Source: Holothuria scabra | Taxonomy: Eukaryota; Echinodermata; Holothuroidea; Aspidochirotida; Holothuriidae | Direction of reading: 5' to 3' | DNA length: 64,000 nt | Assembly (NCBI GenBank): GCA_037179385.1 | Contig: CM074185.1 | Location: 10,328,422-10,392,421 of the forward strand | Part shown: piece after piece, positions 11,879-24,248 of the stretch | Layout of the letters: the number at the start of each line of letters is the position of its first letter | Position numbering within the stretch: the stretch's first letter is position 1 | Translations under genes and position numbers: made by a program | Notes under the pieces: generated by a model | Told to the model about the DNA's origin: nothing | Databases searched by the model: none | What the model saw: the letters and a program-made list of their open reading frames with translations, nothing else

Positions 11879-12581
11879 ATGATTGTTAGAGTTATATGTC
11901 GTCCATCAGGTGAAGTCGTTGGGGAGTTCTTAGATGAATTGGTCGATATATGTAATAAATTAACTATCCAACGTGATGTGTGTTTTCTTGTGGGTAACTT
12001 TATTATTAACCTTCTTTCCGAACACACTGCTGATGTATTTGTGATTACTTTACTATTTTTTTTGTATTGATCCTGTTAGTGATAAACCAACTAGAGTAAC
12101 CTGTTTGTCTTCAGACGTTATGGATAATATTTTAACGAATATTGATTACACGACTAGGTCCATTGTTGTAAAAACGGATATATCAGACCACTTTCCAATT
12201 GCTATTTTCTGCAATACCTTAAAACCTTCTATAAGACACACTCACACAGGCACACACACACACAAAAGTGATCACTTAACACATGATACACCCAACTGCA
12301 ATAGTTTAGATATGAGAATGGAGCTTAGTTCATGCGACTGTAGTGATGTTTTGTTGGATAATAATGCACAGGCTTCCTTTCGCATCTTTTATAGTAAATT
12401 TGGTGACATACTCAATAGGAAGTGTCCGTTTAGAGACGTTATGCCTAAGAAAAAACACAGAATCACCTTGGATGACGTTGGGCATTCTTCAGTCTGTTCG
12501 AAAGAAGGAAAATCCTTTATTGAGCGTACAAAAGAAGCCCTACTGAACATAATTTTCTCAAGTAAAGAAACTAAAGATTAA
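11879..12581 (+). pseudogene. CR1/L2-like LINE endonuclease C-terminal part
   Basis: Two overlapping open pieces (11879-12070 and 12105-12581). They show the APE-endonuclease strand with RPSGEVVGEFLDELVD, the GNFIINLL motif (family form GDFNINLL, with the catalytic Asp replaced by Asn here), the DNILTN block and the terminal SDHFPI motif holding the catalytic Asp-His pair. The APE domain nicks target DNA for retrotransposition. The changed GDFN motif and the frame break indicate an inactive copy. Confidence 0.8.
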
Positions 12582-12982
12582 TTAACAACTATAGTTCGTA
12601 ATGCTTAACCGTCCCATCATAATAACTTCTTTACTGAGAAACAGGCAGTGGCAAAAAGGTATTGTCTAGTATAAATAGATTGTTAAATAGAAAGGGCCTA
12701 GCTCATGTTGTCCGAGTTCAAGTCCCACCCCTACAATTCACGCAAGTATAAGGGACTGACGTTAAGTTTAATGGTTTTTTCAACTGTTGGTGAAAACCTG
12801 GCTAACGAGATAGATGACACTAATTTCTGTTTTGAGTCGTACTTAAATGATACTAATGTGCCAAATACTTTTTTGTTTCATCATGTAAGATAGGAGAGAG
12901 TTATATCTGAAACTACAAGAATCAAAATCACCTGGTTAAGATAAAATAACCATGATGTATAAAACATGTTCATAAATATATT

Positions 12983-13375
12983 ATGGATCCACTAACTCAT
13001 GTATTGAATTTATCTTTTAATGAGGGAATTTTCCCGAATGAATTAAAGATTGCTAAGGTAACACCTGTGTATAAGTCTGGTGATCCTGATACTATTTCCA
13101 ATTATCGCACCGTGTCTGTTTTACCATTTTCTCAGATCTTTGAAAGACTTGTTTGCAACAGATTGTTTATTTTTATCAATACGAATGATCTCTCATATTC
13201 TGGACAGTATAGTTTCAGGGAAAACCATTCTACATACAAGGCTGCCTTAAAATTTGTGAACGATATTGGGTGTAAGTTGAATAACAGGGCTTCCACTGTA
13301 GCCTTGTTCATTGATTTGCCGAAGGCGTTGGATACTCTTTTTCATGGCATTCTTCCCAAAACATTACGTAAATAA
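12983..13375 (+). pseudogene. CR1/L2-like LINE RT N-terminal palm
   Basis: 130 codons of RT: GIFPNELKIAKVTPVYKSGD, NYRTVSVLPFSQIFERL, GQYSFRENHSTYKAAL and the first catalytic block LFIDLPKALD. The family form is LDLSKAFD, so the sequence is altered next to the catalytic Asp. It ends in a stop at 13373; the ADD block follows in another frame. Confidence 0.88.
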
Positions 13376-13388
13376 TAGGGAGTAAGGG

Positions 13389-13682
13389 GTGTGGCACTTA
13401 ATTTGTTTACAAGTTTTTCCACATGTATGCATTAATTCGTATGTTACGGGGCTAAAGATTCTAATACCAGGGGAATTACTGTTAGTCTCCCACAAGGGTC
13501 TATTTTGGGACCTCTCTTTTTTTCTACTTTTTATCAGTGATGTGTGTAAATCATCAAATATATTCAAGTTTGTACTCTTCGCTGATGACACTACTGTCTA
13601 TTGTCAAAATTCTAATGTAAATGAAACCCTTCATGTTGCATCCTTTAAATTATCCTTAAAATTAAACTGTGAAAACTGGTAA
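13389..13682 (+). pseudogene. CR1/L2-like LINE RT catalytic FADD fragment
   Basis: Continues the palm after a frame break: PQGSILGPLFF in an alternate frame near 13495, then FLLFISDVCKSSNIFKFVLF and ADDTTVYC with the catalytic Asp pair at 13581-13589. The sequence from ADDTTVYC onward recurs as a fragment at 61932-62022. Confidence 0.85.
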
Positions 13683-13913
13683 GCTGCTTATAAGTTATCG
13701 TTAAACATTAATAATAAAGTTTCTGGTTTTTGACAACAGCAGAGGGATATCATGATTATCTCTTAACTTTTAAAGGTATAGTTATCGAGAAATTTTTACC
13801 TATAACGATTGACAGTTAGAACGCTTTCTTGGAAAAATCACATAGACATTGTCACAAAATTTATTTCCAGAATGATTGGGGTCATCAATAGATTAAGATA
13901 TCCTCTTCCAACA

Positions 13914-14102
13914 CTCTAAAAGCACAGTAGTCAACTATGCACCGAACCAAAAATTAGTCAAAATTCTGATCATTTTTTAGTCAACTTTGACCGAAATGTT
14001 ACTAAATTTGACCCAATAGTAGTCAAAACGTGTGACTACTATCTAGTCGGTGCATAGTTGACTACTTAGTTGTCAAAATTGACCAATGTTTTTTTTTTAG
14101 AG
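13914..14102. mobile_element. Foldback/MITE-like element inside the CR1/L2-like LINE
   Basis: A perfect 20-bp inverted repeat (AGTAGTCAACTATGCACCGA at 13926-13945, reverse complement at 14047-14066) is nested inside an outer 8-bp inverted pair (CTCTAAAA at 13914-13921 and TTTTAGAG at 14095-14102). The LINE reads PLPT before it and ILPHLSYS after it, so about 180 bp were inserted into the LINE. The core is rich in TAGTCAAA-like motifs. No ORF. The exact ends and target-site duplication are not certain. Confidence 0.75.
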
Positions 14103-14139
14103 AAGTAAAACTTTGTTAACTATTTAAAATTCCTCAATC

Positions 14140-14376
14140 TTGCCTCATCTATCTTACAGTATTTTACTCTGGGGCGATTCCTCCCAAAGTTACATTGACA
14201 AACTCTTTGTTCTCCGAAAAGGGGCTGTCCGTTTAATCTCAGATGCTCCACCTTACACCCACTGGACACACTTCCCTGTTTATAACCTTAATACTCTTCC
14301 TTTAAAGGACCAATATAAATACCAGTTACGCATCCTCATATATAGACGCCGAATGACCAACTTCCCAATGATTTGA
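14140..14376 (+). pseudogene. CR1/L2-like LINE C-terminal fragment
   Basis: 78 codons with LPHLSYSILLWGDSSQSYID, KLFVLRKGAVRLISDAP and the LPLKDQYKYQLRILIY ending typical of CR1/L2-type RT C-termini. Resumes immediately after the foldback insertion. Confidence 0.85.
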
Positions 14377-14599
14377 ATTCGTGTTTCCTTCCAAAAATAC
14401 CCATCAAAACTACCCCACAAGGGAAAGAGATACAACCTTTCAAACGAACAATATTTGCCCATTCCCAAGTGAGATATCATAGTATACACCTCTGGATTCC
14501 CTTGGCACCAAGTTACGAAATTTCCTAATATTAAAGTGTACCTCAAGTCAAAAATTAATATATATTAAAGAGCAAGAAAAATGAATTATAACAGTTTAA

Positions 14600-17500
14600 C
14601 TCCCATTTTCACAGGATACCATTGAGCTGAGATATAAAATGTTGAAGTTTATTCACCTAAAACAAATTGTTCCAGTGCAATAGCTTGTTACTGTCTTGTT
14701 GTTTAATTTTTGCACTTTCTATATGCGTCCATAGGTGCATGTTGTACTGCTTTATTTTTTTGAAACGAAAACTCTGGATTGGAGCAGATTGGAAAAGCAT
14801 TCAGCGTTATCTGGTTCCTTTTTTTTTTCTTTTGATATGCTATCATTTAGTTATCTGTTATTCTTTTTATGTAAATTAATTCATGTAATTCATGTACTTC
14901 AATTGACAAAGTAGAACATATTACATAATTCCGTACCATATGTGACATTGCCTACAAGCTTTCTACATGCAAAATACTTCCAAAACAGTTTAGTAAATGC
15001 TATGGGTTTTCTTGTTATCTTAACAGCCTGGAATGCTTTAGGTCAGTGGCGTGTTTTTTTTCAGAGGGGCAGCTACAAACTTTTCCGATTTTTATCAAAA
15101 TGTAAACACTACTGTAACTGGACCGTTGAGCGCGCCGAAAATTTGGATCCGCTTAAAGAAATAGTTGTAAACAAAGAGCTTGTACGGCCAAAGGTAGTTT
15201 AGATTGTAGGTTTCCTGTGAGAAAATTGAAAAAAAAAAAACCGGGGGACCATCGAACAACAGTCGTTTCCTTTTCATACATTTTTGAGACAGCTTGTCGA
15301 TTGAAGATCTTTTTGTGACAGAATAATAAAACCACACTCGGTAATTAAGACCCCACGAAAGAAGATATTAATGTTAAGAATTGCAATTTAGTGTTCTTCG
15401 GGTCTTACGTGATTGCATGATAAGGACAATCTGTGACCCAGTATAGCTAACCTTTTTACTAAAAATACGATCCATGTGGGGATCTTGCATTTTGAGCGTA
15501 GTGTAATATTAAGCACTGATTAAGAGCTACTGCTACAAAGACCTAAAGCTTTATGGAAAGGGCGAAGGCTGAGCTTAAGGGCACGCGTGGACATAAAAAA
15601 TGCTGTGCTCCAAGAATGAAGCCTTCATGAAAAACATTACTTCAATTGTGTTGAGCTGGTTCTCAGCAATCACCCAATCAAAATGAATTAAAAAATTCAG
15701 ACACAACCACAAAAACACATATGAAAATGTTAAACACTGAGAATAAGAGCAGGGATGGATAACGAGGGGTAAGGTGGGTCGCCCATGTGAAGCAGCATAT
15801 AGCTATAGAGCACGGACTATACAAGTATTTATGTGGCATTGAGGAACTATTCTAGTTGCTATATAATGACAAGCTGGTTAGTTTACAAATTCCAAATTTT
15901 ACAAGGAAGTAGATACTTTCGCTGTTATGATTCACTAATGAGAGTTTCGTCCCCTCAATTTTACGCTTTTCGAACAAATGACGATAACATCCCCCGTGGA
16001 ATTTGAAATTTCGTGCAATGTGTACTTGTACAGAAAGGTAAAGGCGTTTTGAGCGTTATCAAAATCTAAACTAAGTCTCACGGTCGCAATGCTGGCAATT
16101 TCCGCCCCAGGACAGTTGAAGACTTTCCAGTCTGCCCGAAACTTACAAACGATTTTCCACGATACTTTTGTGAAGATTTTGAAGTTGTTTTTCGCATTAA
16201 AACCAAACTTGAGATTTTCATCTAATTTGGCGTTTTACATGGGTACTGCCATTTTGTCGTCTGAGTTACTCGGATGCTACTGTGGTTTCATTGTTCAGTT
16301 TCCTCCTTTACTGCTACTGTTACTGACTGGCTGGTGACCGAGCGATCATGGTGGATTTGAAATGAAATGTTTGCATTGGTATTGCCCTTTTTTCGTTGCT
16401 GCGTACTTTTTGAACGTGGGGAAAATCATTTCGTAATGAGAAAAGTAAAATCTCCCCTCCTCTAATGGTTCCCCGAAATCTCCTTTTTAGTTGCACGAAG
16501 CAGCAGAAAAGCAGGTACACCCTGTTGACTACGAGGACTAACGTAGTGTTCATTTTTCTTTTATTTTCGTATTGTACGTACATATAACACTGAGCGTAAA
16601 ATTGCGGTCTGGTAATACCGAACAAAAAAACGGTCTCAGCCCTAATAACAGCAGACCAATGTTGACGTTAACACCAAAAAAGGCAATCTGAATCCGTCTC
16701 CCCTCCCCCGAAAAACGCTTGAGATTGCTTGTATACAAAGAAGATTGACTAAGAAAGAATGATTTTTCAAAATTTTCGAGTAAGCCTAAATTTTTGAACA
16801 CACGTTGCAGCTAAGGGGGCCTTTCCTTTATTCGGATGAATTGGAGGATGTGCCCATGTGCGTATATCCCCCAAATCAAATTACCTAACCCTCTCATCAA
16901 ATACAAATGTCAATATTCAAGGATGACATACACGTCAATCCCCAATTCCCAATCGTACACGAAATAATTCCAAATTAAACAAGGAAAAGAACAAAAACAT
17001 CATAGTTATGGAACAATAAAAAAGTATCAAGATTACAAAAAATTGCGACACATTTTGCCAGCTTGATTTTTTTTTTAATTTTAGTCCCCCGCGAAATTCC
17101 TAAGCGGGCCCGAAATCTTTCAAAATGAAGCCCAAAAAAGAACAAAATTTTTATACTTATTGTTCAATTAAAAAAGGAAAACATCAGATTTACAACATTT
17201 TGCTACATATTCTGGCAGTTTAAAAAAGCATTTTATTCCTAATTTCTACTTCAAACATTTGGGAAGCAAAATGTTCGAAACAGCCGACTATCCTTTTCCT
17301 TCAAACATTTGTCCGAAAAATCCAGGTTATTTTAACCACTTGAAATATTTTCATAAAAAATGAAGAATAAAACAAGCATTCGGGAAGCCTATTGCTTATT
17401 ATTACAACAATCATTTCTCAGGCTGTTTTCATATTCTTGCCAGAAGTTTTCCGACTACCAGGCTGAGCGAATTCCTTCACAACATTTCCCGAAAAAAAAA

Positions 17501-18840
17501 ATCTAATATCCAAAGTAAAACTTTTATGGTTAATCAATTTGAAAATAATTACAGGAACTTGAGACACGTTCGGGCAACTTATATTAAGATATTCCTTAGT
17601 TTCAGCATTCACAGCATACTGTAGACTTGTAGACTCCCCAAAAGGGTTAAATTTTCGAGCGAAGGTTGGGAATAAGTTCTTGACTGTAGATTGTGAGGAT
17701 TTTGCTGAAATTAGCCTGTCGACCCACGGAATTCAAGCAATGGTAATTACACATATTATATAGTGTGTTTCATCGGTAATCCTGAAAAATTCTTGTATCG
17801 CAATATCTTCTCAAGAGACGTCAGAAGTAAGGTTCTGTACGCTCCGTGCCAATAGTGGTGGCGCTCTGCTAAAAAGACTTTCGGGCAGTCATCTTTTCTC
17901 ACAGGCTCGCCCTGATCCTATTTTTACGCTACGCTCACTCAGATGGTATCGGCTGGGTTGAAGTGGTATTGAGGAGCATTTGCCTAACCAGCATGATCAA
18001 GGTACCAAAAACTAAGACGAATCAGAGAAACAGAGCAATGCAAAGCTTGCACACCGTCAGTGGCGAAACCAGACTTTTTCATTTGGGAGCTGGGGGGTCC
18101 ATGGTCAACTCTTCATTTGGTGTGACAAAAGGTAAAAACACTTATGAAGCGGACTATAGGTTGGCGGGGAGTGTACAGAAAATTTTGAAAAATCGCAACC
18201 ACTCAGAGAGCCAAAACTGATCAAAGCTTGTGAATAATATCTAAGCAGTCCTTATATTAACCTCTCGTTTGCAATGGAATTTTCACTTAAAAAGATGAAA
18301 ATAAGCAAACTGTAAAATGGTGAAAAAGCATTGGAAAAAGAGCTTGTATGTGAAGTCGTCGCAAAAATTAATATTAAATATGTTTCTTCCGCGAAAAGCT
18401 GTCGAAAATTATACGTTAAGTTTTACACTACCTAGGCTATAAATTAATCGTCTGATTGTAGTGTGCAGAGGAGAGTTTGACTAAACTTCCTCTCAGATTT
18501 CAGGATATGACACTTCCTAGTTTCTCTTTATACTTTATACTCAATACTTTAAAGGCTTGATTTTGAAGTTTTTGTTTTTAATCCAATTTGCACAATATGT
18601 TTTTAAACCTTAGAAGCTCATGGGGGCAAGAACATTTGACTTGCGGTATCTAGACCTCCCGATCCTTCCCTGATTGCGCTACTGCGCATCATATTTCCTT
18701 TTTTGTCAAAATTCGAAAATATTTTTCCTTAGTTCATAAATGTAGAAGAGAAAATTTCAGACAAAAAATTAATTATACTATTAATTAAAGTGCCCCATTA
18801 CGTCAAAGCAATTTGAGACATCAAACAAAATCCAAAGGTC
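14600..18840. other. Intron of locus 1; no supported gene
   Basis: AT-rich sequence with poly-A/poly-T runs. Short ORFs (14667, 14942, 16089, 16320, 17963) carry no recognisable domain. Nothing is called here. Confidence 0.5.
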
Positions 18841-18851
18841 GGGGTGAAATC

Positions 18852-18908
18852 TCCTCCCGGAAAAGGTTGTCACGAATGGGCCATTCTTGACCACTTTTTC
18901 CGGGAGGA
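18852..18908. repeat. 57-bp inverted repeat (13-bp arms)
   Basis: TCCTCCCGGAAAA at 18852-18864 is followed by its perfect reverse complement at 18896-18908. The GC-rich palindromic arms stand out from the AT-rich surroundings. It could be a foldback element or an intronic RNA hairpin; neither is shown. Confidence 0.7.
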
Positions 18909-19354
18909 TATTTTATTAGGAATGGAGACGATGATTAGACTTTGGAACTCCCCACCCCTCTCTCCGATGATTGTAAGCTAGTGACTATAACAGTTTATGT
19001 AAATGTCTTTTTAATAGAGTGTACAAATTGGGTACACTTGTGATAGAATGCTAGAATTAATCAAAACTTAACAATTGTATTTACGGTCGTTTTGAAGTTC
19101 ACAACCGTCGGCGACTAATTGAGCAGTAATTAATTTTTCTCGATGCAATTTGTAACATCTTAGTGTGTAAGCTATTAGCAATTCACCCATGTCTACATGC
19201 AAATACCATATCAAATAACGTCAGGGTGACAAAACTACCTGTGCAATGACGTGAAAGCACTGCAACTACTTTGACATATAATTTGGGCTTTATTATCAAC
19301 AGATTTGTATTATATTTTAACAGTTTTCCAACAAATTACGATAGCTTTACTTAC

Positions 19355-19548
19355 TTTTAAAAAATCTTTCGTACAGCCTTCTGAATCCTCTAGATGAAAG
19401 GAGAAAAATTCTACTTCGATAAATGTATTCGGTGGTGATGTAATTGTAGTTTCGCAATCAAGATTGTTTGGATATTGGTTTGGGAAGTTTGGCGAGAAAA
19501 ATGCTCTTAAGTCCGATGTAGCAGTTATGTCTCCTGCGCTGCATATAT
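19355..19548 (-). CDS. CUB domain, first half, exon of locus 1 (phase 1-0)
   Basis: A 194-bp exon encoding the N-terminal half of a CUB domain. Visible: ICSAGDITA, FFSPNFPNQYPNNLDCETTI (the hallmark SPNFPxxYPNNxxC with the CUB cysteine) and FIEVEFFSFHLEDSEGCTKDF (beta strand plus the acidic GC.KDF motif often tied to calcium binding). The acceptor is TTTTCTTTACAG and the donor AAAA/GTAAGTAAAG. Exit phase 0 fits the exon at 6259-6424. Nearly identical in length and sequence to the plus-strand exon at 53890-54083. No stops. The C-terminal half lies 12.9 kb away across a LINE-filled intron. Confidence 0.85.
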
Positions 19549-21180
19549 CTGTAAAGAAAAAGTTTTAGCTGCATTCAGGGCTCAGTTAAAAGGTAAAATA
19601 TTTAATTCACCCTCATTAGTGGGGTGGCTTTCCATCCAAGAGCAATCCTCTGACAACTCCCTGCTTGGAGGCAAAATACTGAAGATAGGTGATACTAGTG
19701 TCCATTCACACAACGTGATGATAGACAGACAACAATACCCACAGGGATCTCGTCGATAGTAATACGGATATTTGTGACTGTCCTTTTTGCTTCCATCCGT
19801 ATTATGAACTTAATGAAGCGGTTTTCAATCAGTTTGCTGTACGGTACTTTTCTATTAAAAGGATAGTCCAGAGCCGAATTTATTTTTGATATGTTAGAAA
19901 GCAACATATCCTTAGCATTCCGGTGAATGTTTCATTTATTTTCCATGTTTGGGTCTCAAGATATTAGCAATTTGAAGTTTAAGCATTTTCTATAAAAGTG
20001 AATTTGAAATATCCACGTGTGATGTCATGGATTCCCATTTTTGGGCAATGCTATGTTTTTCCTTCGTTTCCATCTTATTATTTTGACCTTGCATTGATTT
20101 CAGATGCTATGTTGACCCGAAGTTATATAAAATTTTTAAAATTCCATTGTTCGGGATACATGTACCTGGCATCAATTTATCAGAGTTTAGTTGCATTGAA
20201 TTGGTGGTAAATTATACGTAATTATGAAACATTGTCCAACAACATGATAACATCACATCTTTCCTTTTTCAACGTTCATTCTATCAAGAAACTTTGCCAC
20301 ATTCAATAGTTTATACCTCGAAAACATGGTAAATCAACATAACGCTGAACGCATGTTCCTTTTTTAACAAATTAAATTTGGCTCTTGACTATTCTTTTAA
20401 GTCTTACGTGGAAGTATACGGTACCTAAGTGCCGGGACGCTAGGTGAAGTGATAAATAATGTCCTTGACAGTGAAGGGTGTGTTTGAAATTTAATATACC
20501 TCACTTAGACGAAATGTGAGGTCTGGAAATTTTAAAAAGGGTTGTTTTATTATGTTAGCATGTTAGGTAGAGTTTTTCAGTTGTTTGAAGTCACGTTACC
20601 CCGGTGACTCAGTAGAGAGACCAAATGTCCTTATTTTTTTTTTTCGCTTATCTGCACTATATTAAATAATGCCACATAAATTCTCCATTATCGGTTTCTT
20701 TTCTTTTTGTTGAAGTATTACTATGTAGTTATATGTGAAAGCTTGGTTACAAATTATGATTGTAACACTCGGATTGGAAAATTGAGTAAAATATCACAGT
20801 TAGGTCCACAGACACCCTAAGCTGTTAGAGTGTATGAACCAAGATACGGGTGAAACAACAACCCTTCAAAATGGCCGCCATTGCTCTCACTGAACAAATA
20901 TGCGAAGTCCTTATGACCAAATGTTTCTCTAAGGTCATACCCTACTCTAACTGTCTACCAATTCCATGCTTGTATCATATAAATAATAAATTATATATTG
21001 ATAAAAAAAATACATTCTCCAAAACAGTTCCCTCATCTCATAGCCCTCTGGAGATTACAAAGGTGTATGAAAGAGATTTCTAAAACAAAATTGGTCGGGT
21101 GACTATGTATTTATTATTACAAAAAGTTGTATGCATGCAACTTTTGTTGTTACATACGCACCCCTTTTGTCTTTTAACGT
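19549..21180. other. No gene seen; probable intron
   Basis: Upstream of the CUB exon of locus 1 on the minus strand. ORFs at 19695-19907 (minus), 19998-20210 (plus) and 20850-21083 (plus) show no recognisable features. Confidence 0.5.
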
Positions 21181-21352
21181 CTTACAATGTCACCCAACGA
21201 AGTCTAATGCACAAATAAATATGGAAAAGAAAACTTGAAAATCGCTCTCAAAGAAATAATTTGATATATCATGGGGTCCCGGAAGATGATGGAGCTGGCC
21301 CATCCCGAAATTTAGTATAGAATCACAAATAAAAGATGATATATTACGAGAT

Positions 21353-21649
21353 GTGATGGTAATGGATGCCGCCTCGATTCACATCGAAAGAGTTCATAGA
21401 ACTCCTTGCAAAAGGGTAAAACCAAGACAGATAGAAGGATCATTTGGAAACCCCCGACCCATTCATGTTTGCTTTCTGAGGTATACAGAAAGAAAGAATG
21501 TGATACGCTTAGCTCCGTCGATGTTCAAGAACAAAACGTACAAGGGTAAGGTCACCTTCATTTCGGATGATGCGTCTGTTGAGGTTCGAGAACTTCGAAA
21601 AAATTTGCGTCAAAAACTGTCCACAATTAAGCAACAGACTGAGGTTTAA
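21353..21649 (+). pseudogene. LINE ORF1 (L1-type RRM/C-terminal domain) fragment
   Basis: 98 codons with SIHIERVHRTPC, RPIHVCFLRYTERKNVIRLA, GKVTFISDDASVEVREL and a basic C-terminus (RKNLRQKLSTIKQQ). This order matches the RRM and C-terminal domain of L1-type ORF1, an RNA-binding chaperone that coats the element's RNA. The preceding coiled-coil end (ENRSQRNNLIYHGVPED) sits just upstream in another frame from 21230. Confidence 0.82.
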
Positions 21650-22296
21650 TATGCGTCTATTTTATGGCCGATCACTCCCCGAATTGTACTTGTGAAAAAC
21701 GACGGTTCGCGACAGCTACTTTCGTAGTTCAGAGTTTGTAGTCTCGTAGCGCCGGTTATCGCATCGTTCCTAGTTGATGACAGCCAAGGTCACAGATGAT
21801 CCAGTATCTATGATTGTAAAGTATTGTAAACTAGAAGCCGGTACAGTAGTACTAACGCTGTAAAATGTGACCTCAACATTTCAGAAATTCATTTTCTATA
21901 TTTTAAGTCCATTTACTGTATGGGCTACGAGCTGGCTAACATTTCTGGAGAGCTATTTTTGCATGGGATCAGTTGTTGCATTATAGGCTATGTGCTCCAG
22001 AAGAGACACTCACTCGACAAAACTTTGATAACACTACCAATTGATTCATTTAGAACAGCAGTGAGCAGCTCTTTTGAGCGCTTTGATCTTCTATTCAACG
22101 TTTGTGGTTTTTGCGTCTGTACTTTTGTGTTTTTGTAATTTCTGTGCCTTGAAAAAAGTTCTTATCATTTGTAATCACTCAATCTGCAATGTTCTGCAGC
22201 AAGTCATGTGAGTAATTGATACCCAGAAATTTTCATGGGGCTATTGCAGTTCTGTCTAGACATGTCTTGATTGAAATAAACTTCCACTCTATCTAA

Positions 22297-22704
22297 ATGG
22301 AAAATATTAAAATGTGCTCTCCGAATTGTAGAGGGATTGGAGATCGAAACAAAAGGAATGGAGTATTTGAATTTTTACGAAAAATGGAATTTACAATCAT
22401 TTGTTTACAAGGTGTTCATTGGACCAGAGAAAATGAATGCGTCTATTTTTCTGAATGGAGAAGTGATCTATATTTTAGTTTCTTCCCATCCAATGCAAGA
22501 AGTGTTGCTGTTCTAATTGACAAGAAATGTATATTTAAAATTTCGCAGGCGATTTATGCTCAGGATGGTAATTACAATATTATATTTATTGAAATAAAAG
22601 GCCACACCCTCAATCTTGCAAATATTTATAGGCCAAAATCCATATTCCCTTGCTTCATACGAAAATGTGTTTCACGAGAGCTTGAATATTGGTTGCGACT
22701 TTAA
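22297..22704 (+). pseudogene. LINE ORF2 endonuclease N-terminus
   Basis: 135 codons from an ATG that matches the usual ORF2 start. The APE-type endonuclease begins MCSPNCRGIGDRNKRNGVF and continues FTIICLQGVHWTRENE, where family members carry LQE with the catalytic Glu; here the Glu is Gly. It goes on with SNARSVAVLID and HTLNLANIYRP. The fragment shifts frame near 22690 (GCDFNVLCGDWN-like), and SYRTDHPL ends the domain at 22990. The lost Glu and the frameshift indicate an inactive copy. Confidence 0.85.
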
Positions 22705-22768
22705 TGTTCTATGTGGTGATTGGAATATGGTGCAGGATTTTGGTTTAAACTGAGACTCGTTTAAAAAA

Positions 22769-22990
22769 GTGAATAATCGGCATACCCAGGCAAAGCTTAA
22801 TAGTCTAAAAGAGGGTAATTTTGTATTGATTTATGGCGTATACGAAATTCAAATGTCCACCAGTTTAGTTGGAGACGTAGAAATCCCTTTTAACAAGCTC
22901 GACTTGATTTTTCCTGGTTTCGGAAAATTTACAAAACTTTATAACGGTTCAAACATTTTGCCTAGTTACAGAACAGATCATCCATTGTAG
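22769..22990 (+). pseudogene. LINE ORF2 endonuclease C-terminal fragment
   Basis: 73 codons in a new frame: RHTQAKLNSLKEGNFVLIYG, then KLDLIFPGFGKFTKLYNGSN and SYRTDHPL. The last is the conserved terminal SDHxxL-type motif with the catalytic His; Thr-Asp stands for Ser-Asp. It continues the APE domain started at 22297. Confidence 0.72.
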
Positions 22991-23211
22991 TGCTTGAGGT
23001 TTCTTTACATAATATTAAACACGGAAAAGGAAATTGGAAATTTAACAATGCTCTTTTGCTGAATACTGGTTTTTTTAATTTGGTAATTCTACCATTGATC
23101 AGTGTATTTTGCAATATGTTGTCTCTCCAATGATATAACCGTGAGAAGGTTTAATCAATACCTCAGGGGGATTTACTTTTCATTTTTTAAGCTGATTTAT
23201 TTTGGGAGACT

Positions 23212-23837
23212 TTGCTTCTTCTCATTTGGGGTGAAACAATTCAGTTTTCTAGTAGATTAGAAAAGTTAGAGGTACACAGGGAAAACACGTTACTTAATGA
23301 AATCTCTCAACTTGAAATGGAGGTTGGCGAGGATACTATTGATATTCTCTACGAGGAAAAGAATGAGCTAGAGGAGTTGAGGAGAGTACAAATACAGGAA
23401 GCCTTAAAAAGGTCACGTGGTCAATTGATAGGCAGTTTTTCTCAACCTTTAAAAGAAAAAATGCTTTGGATAGATGTTAATCTTTCATTAAAATATGAAC
23501 GTGGTAATACTTTACATGACCCACATGATATTACTAATGAAACTTCTGCATATTTTGCAAATTTATTTCTGAATGTGATGAAAATGCTAATAATTTGAAA
23601 TCAGTAGGTAATTTCATTGATAAGGCAACCCTTCCAAGCTTACCTACTCATGCATCAGATGAATTGGAGACATTTATCTCCAAATCTGAGCGAAGTGATG
23701 CTGTCAGGGTGCTTAAAAATGAAAATCACCATAGCTGGATTGATTCTCCTCTAAGTACTTTTGGTCTCGTCTTTGTACGTTTTTCTACAATACTCTATGT
23801 ACTTACTGGCGAAGACACCTCTTTTCCCTTACCTTGA
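23212..23837 (+). pseudogene. LINE ORF2 linker and RT N-terminal fragments
   Basis: Two adjacent frames (23212-23598 and 23595-23837). The first carries the helical linker NTLLNEISQLEMEVGEDTID, and AYFANLFLN just before the RT. The second gives ATLPSLPTHASDELETFISK. Sequence and position match the region between endonuclease and RT palm in L1-like ORF2. Confidence 0.7.
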
Positions 23838-24248
23838 GAAAAGGAGTTATTAGCATAAACCGAGGGAATTTCAAAATAATTTACATCCGATCTCTCTCCT
23901 TAGTGTGTCTTATAAAATTATTTCTGATCGTATTGCGAAAAATGACAGACGTTCTTCCCAGTTTAATCCATGATTACCAGAAATTTTTAATGTCAGGTAG
24001 ATATATTGGAGAAAAGGTAAGTTTGCTTTACGATCTTTTGCATGTTATTTTGATCGAATATGAAAAAGCATTTCACATGATTTTCTTTGACAAGAACTTA
24101 GTTTTCTAGGGATTTAAGTTTGTCAAATGGTGTAAATTGCTCTACGATAGTATAGCTTCCTGTGTCAGGGTTAATGGGCACCGTTCTCAGTTTTTAACAT
24201 CTATAGGGGTTGTCTACGAGGTGACCCCTATCTCCTTACCTAATCGTA

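Larger units (their letters stand above)
11700..14590 (+). mobile_element. CR1/L2-like LINE, endonuclease plus RT, decayed and interrupted
   Basis: Plus-strand LINE with, in order: end of an APE endonuclease (VRVICRPSGEVVGEFLDEL at 11880-11950, GNFIINLL, then DISDHFPIAIF near 12180); a linker with a CA microsatellite (12236-12264); RT (VTPVYKSGDPDTISNYR near 13055-13110, QYSFRENHSTYKAAL, ALFIDLPKALD near 13300); PQGSILGPLFF near 13495; catalytic LFADDTTVYC at about 13575-13600; and the C-terminal LPHLSYSILLWGDSS at 14140-14190. A foldback element at 13914-14102 splits the C-terminal region. Stops and frameshifts are present. The start near 11700 is approximate. Antisense to locus 1. Confidence 0.9.
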
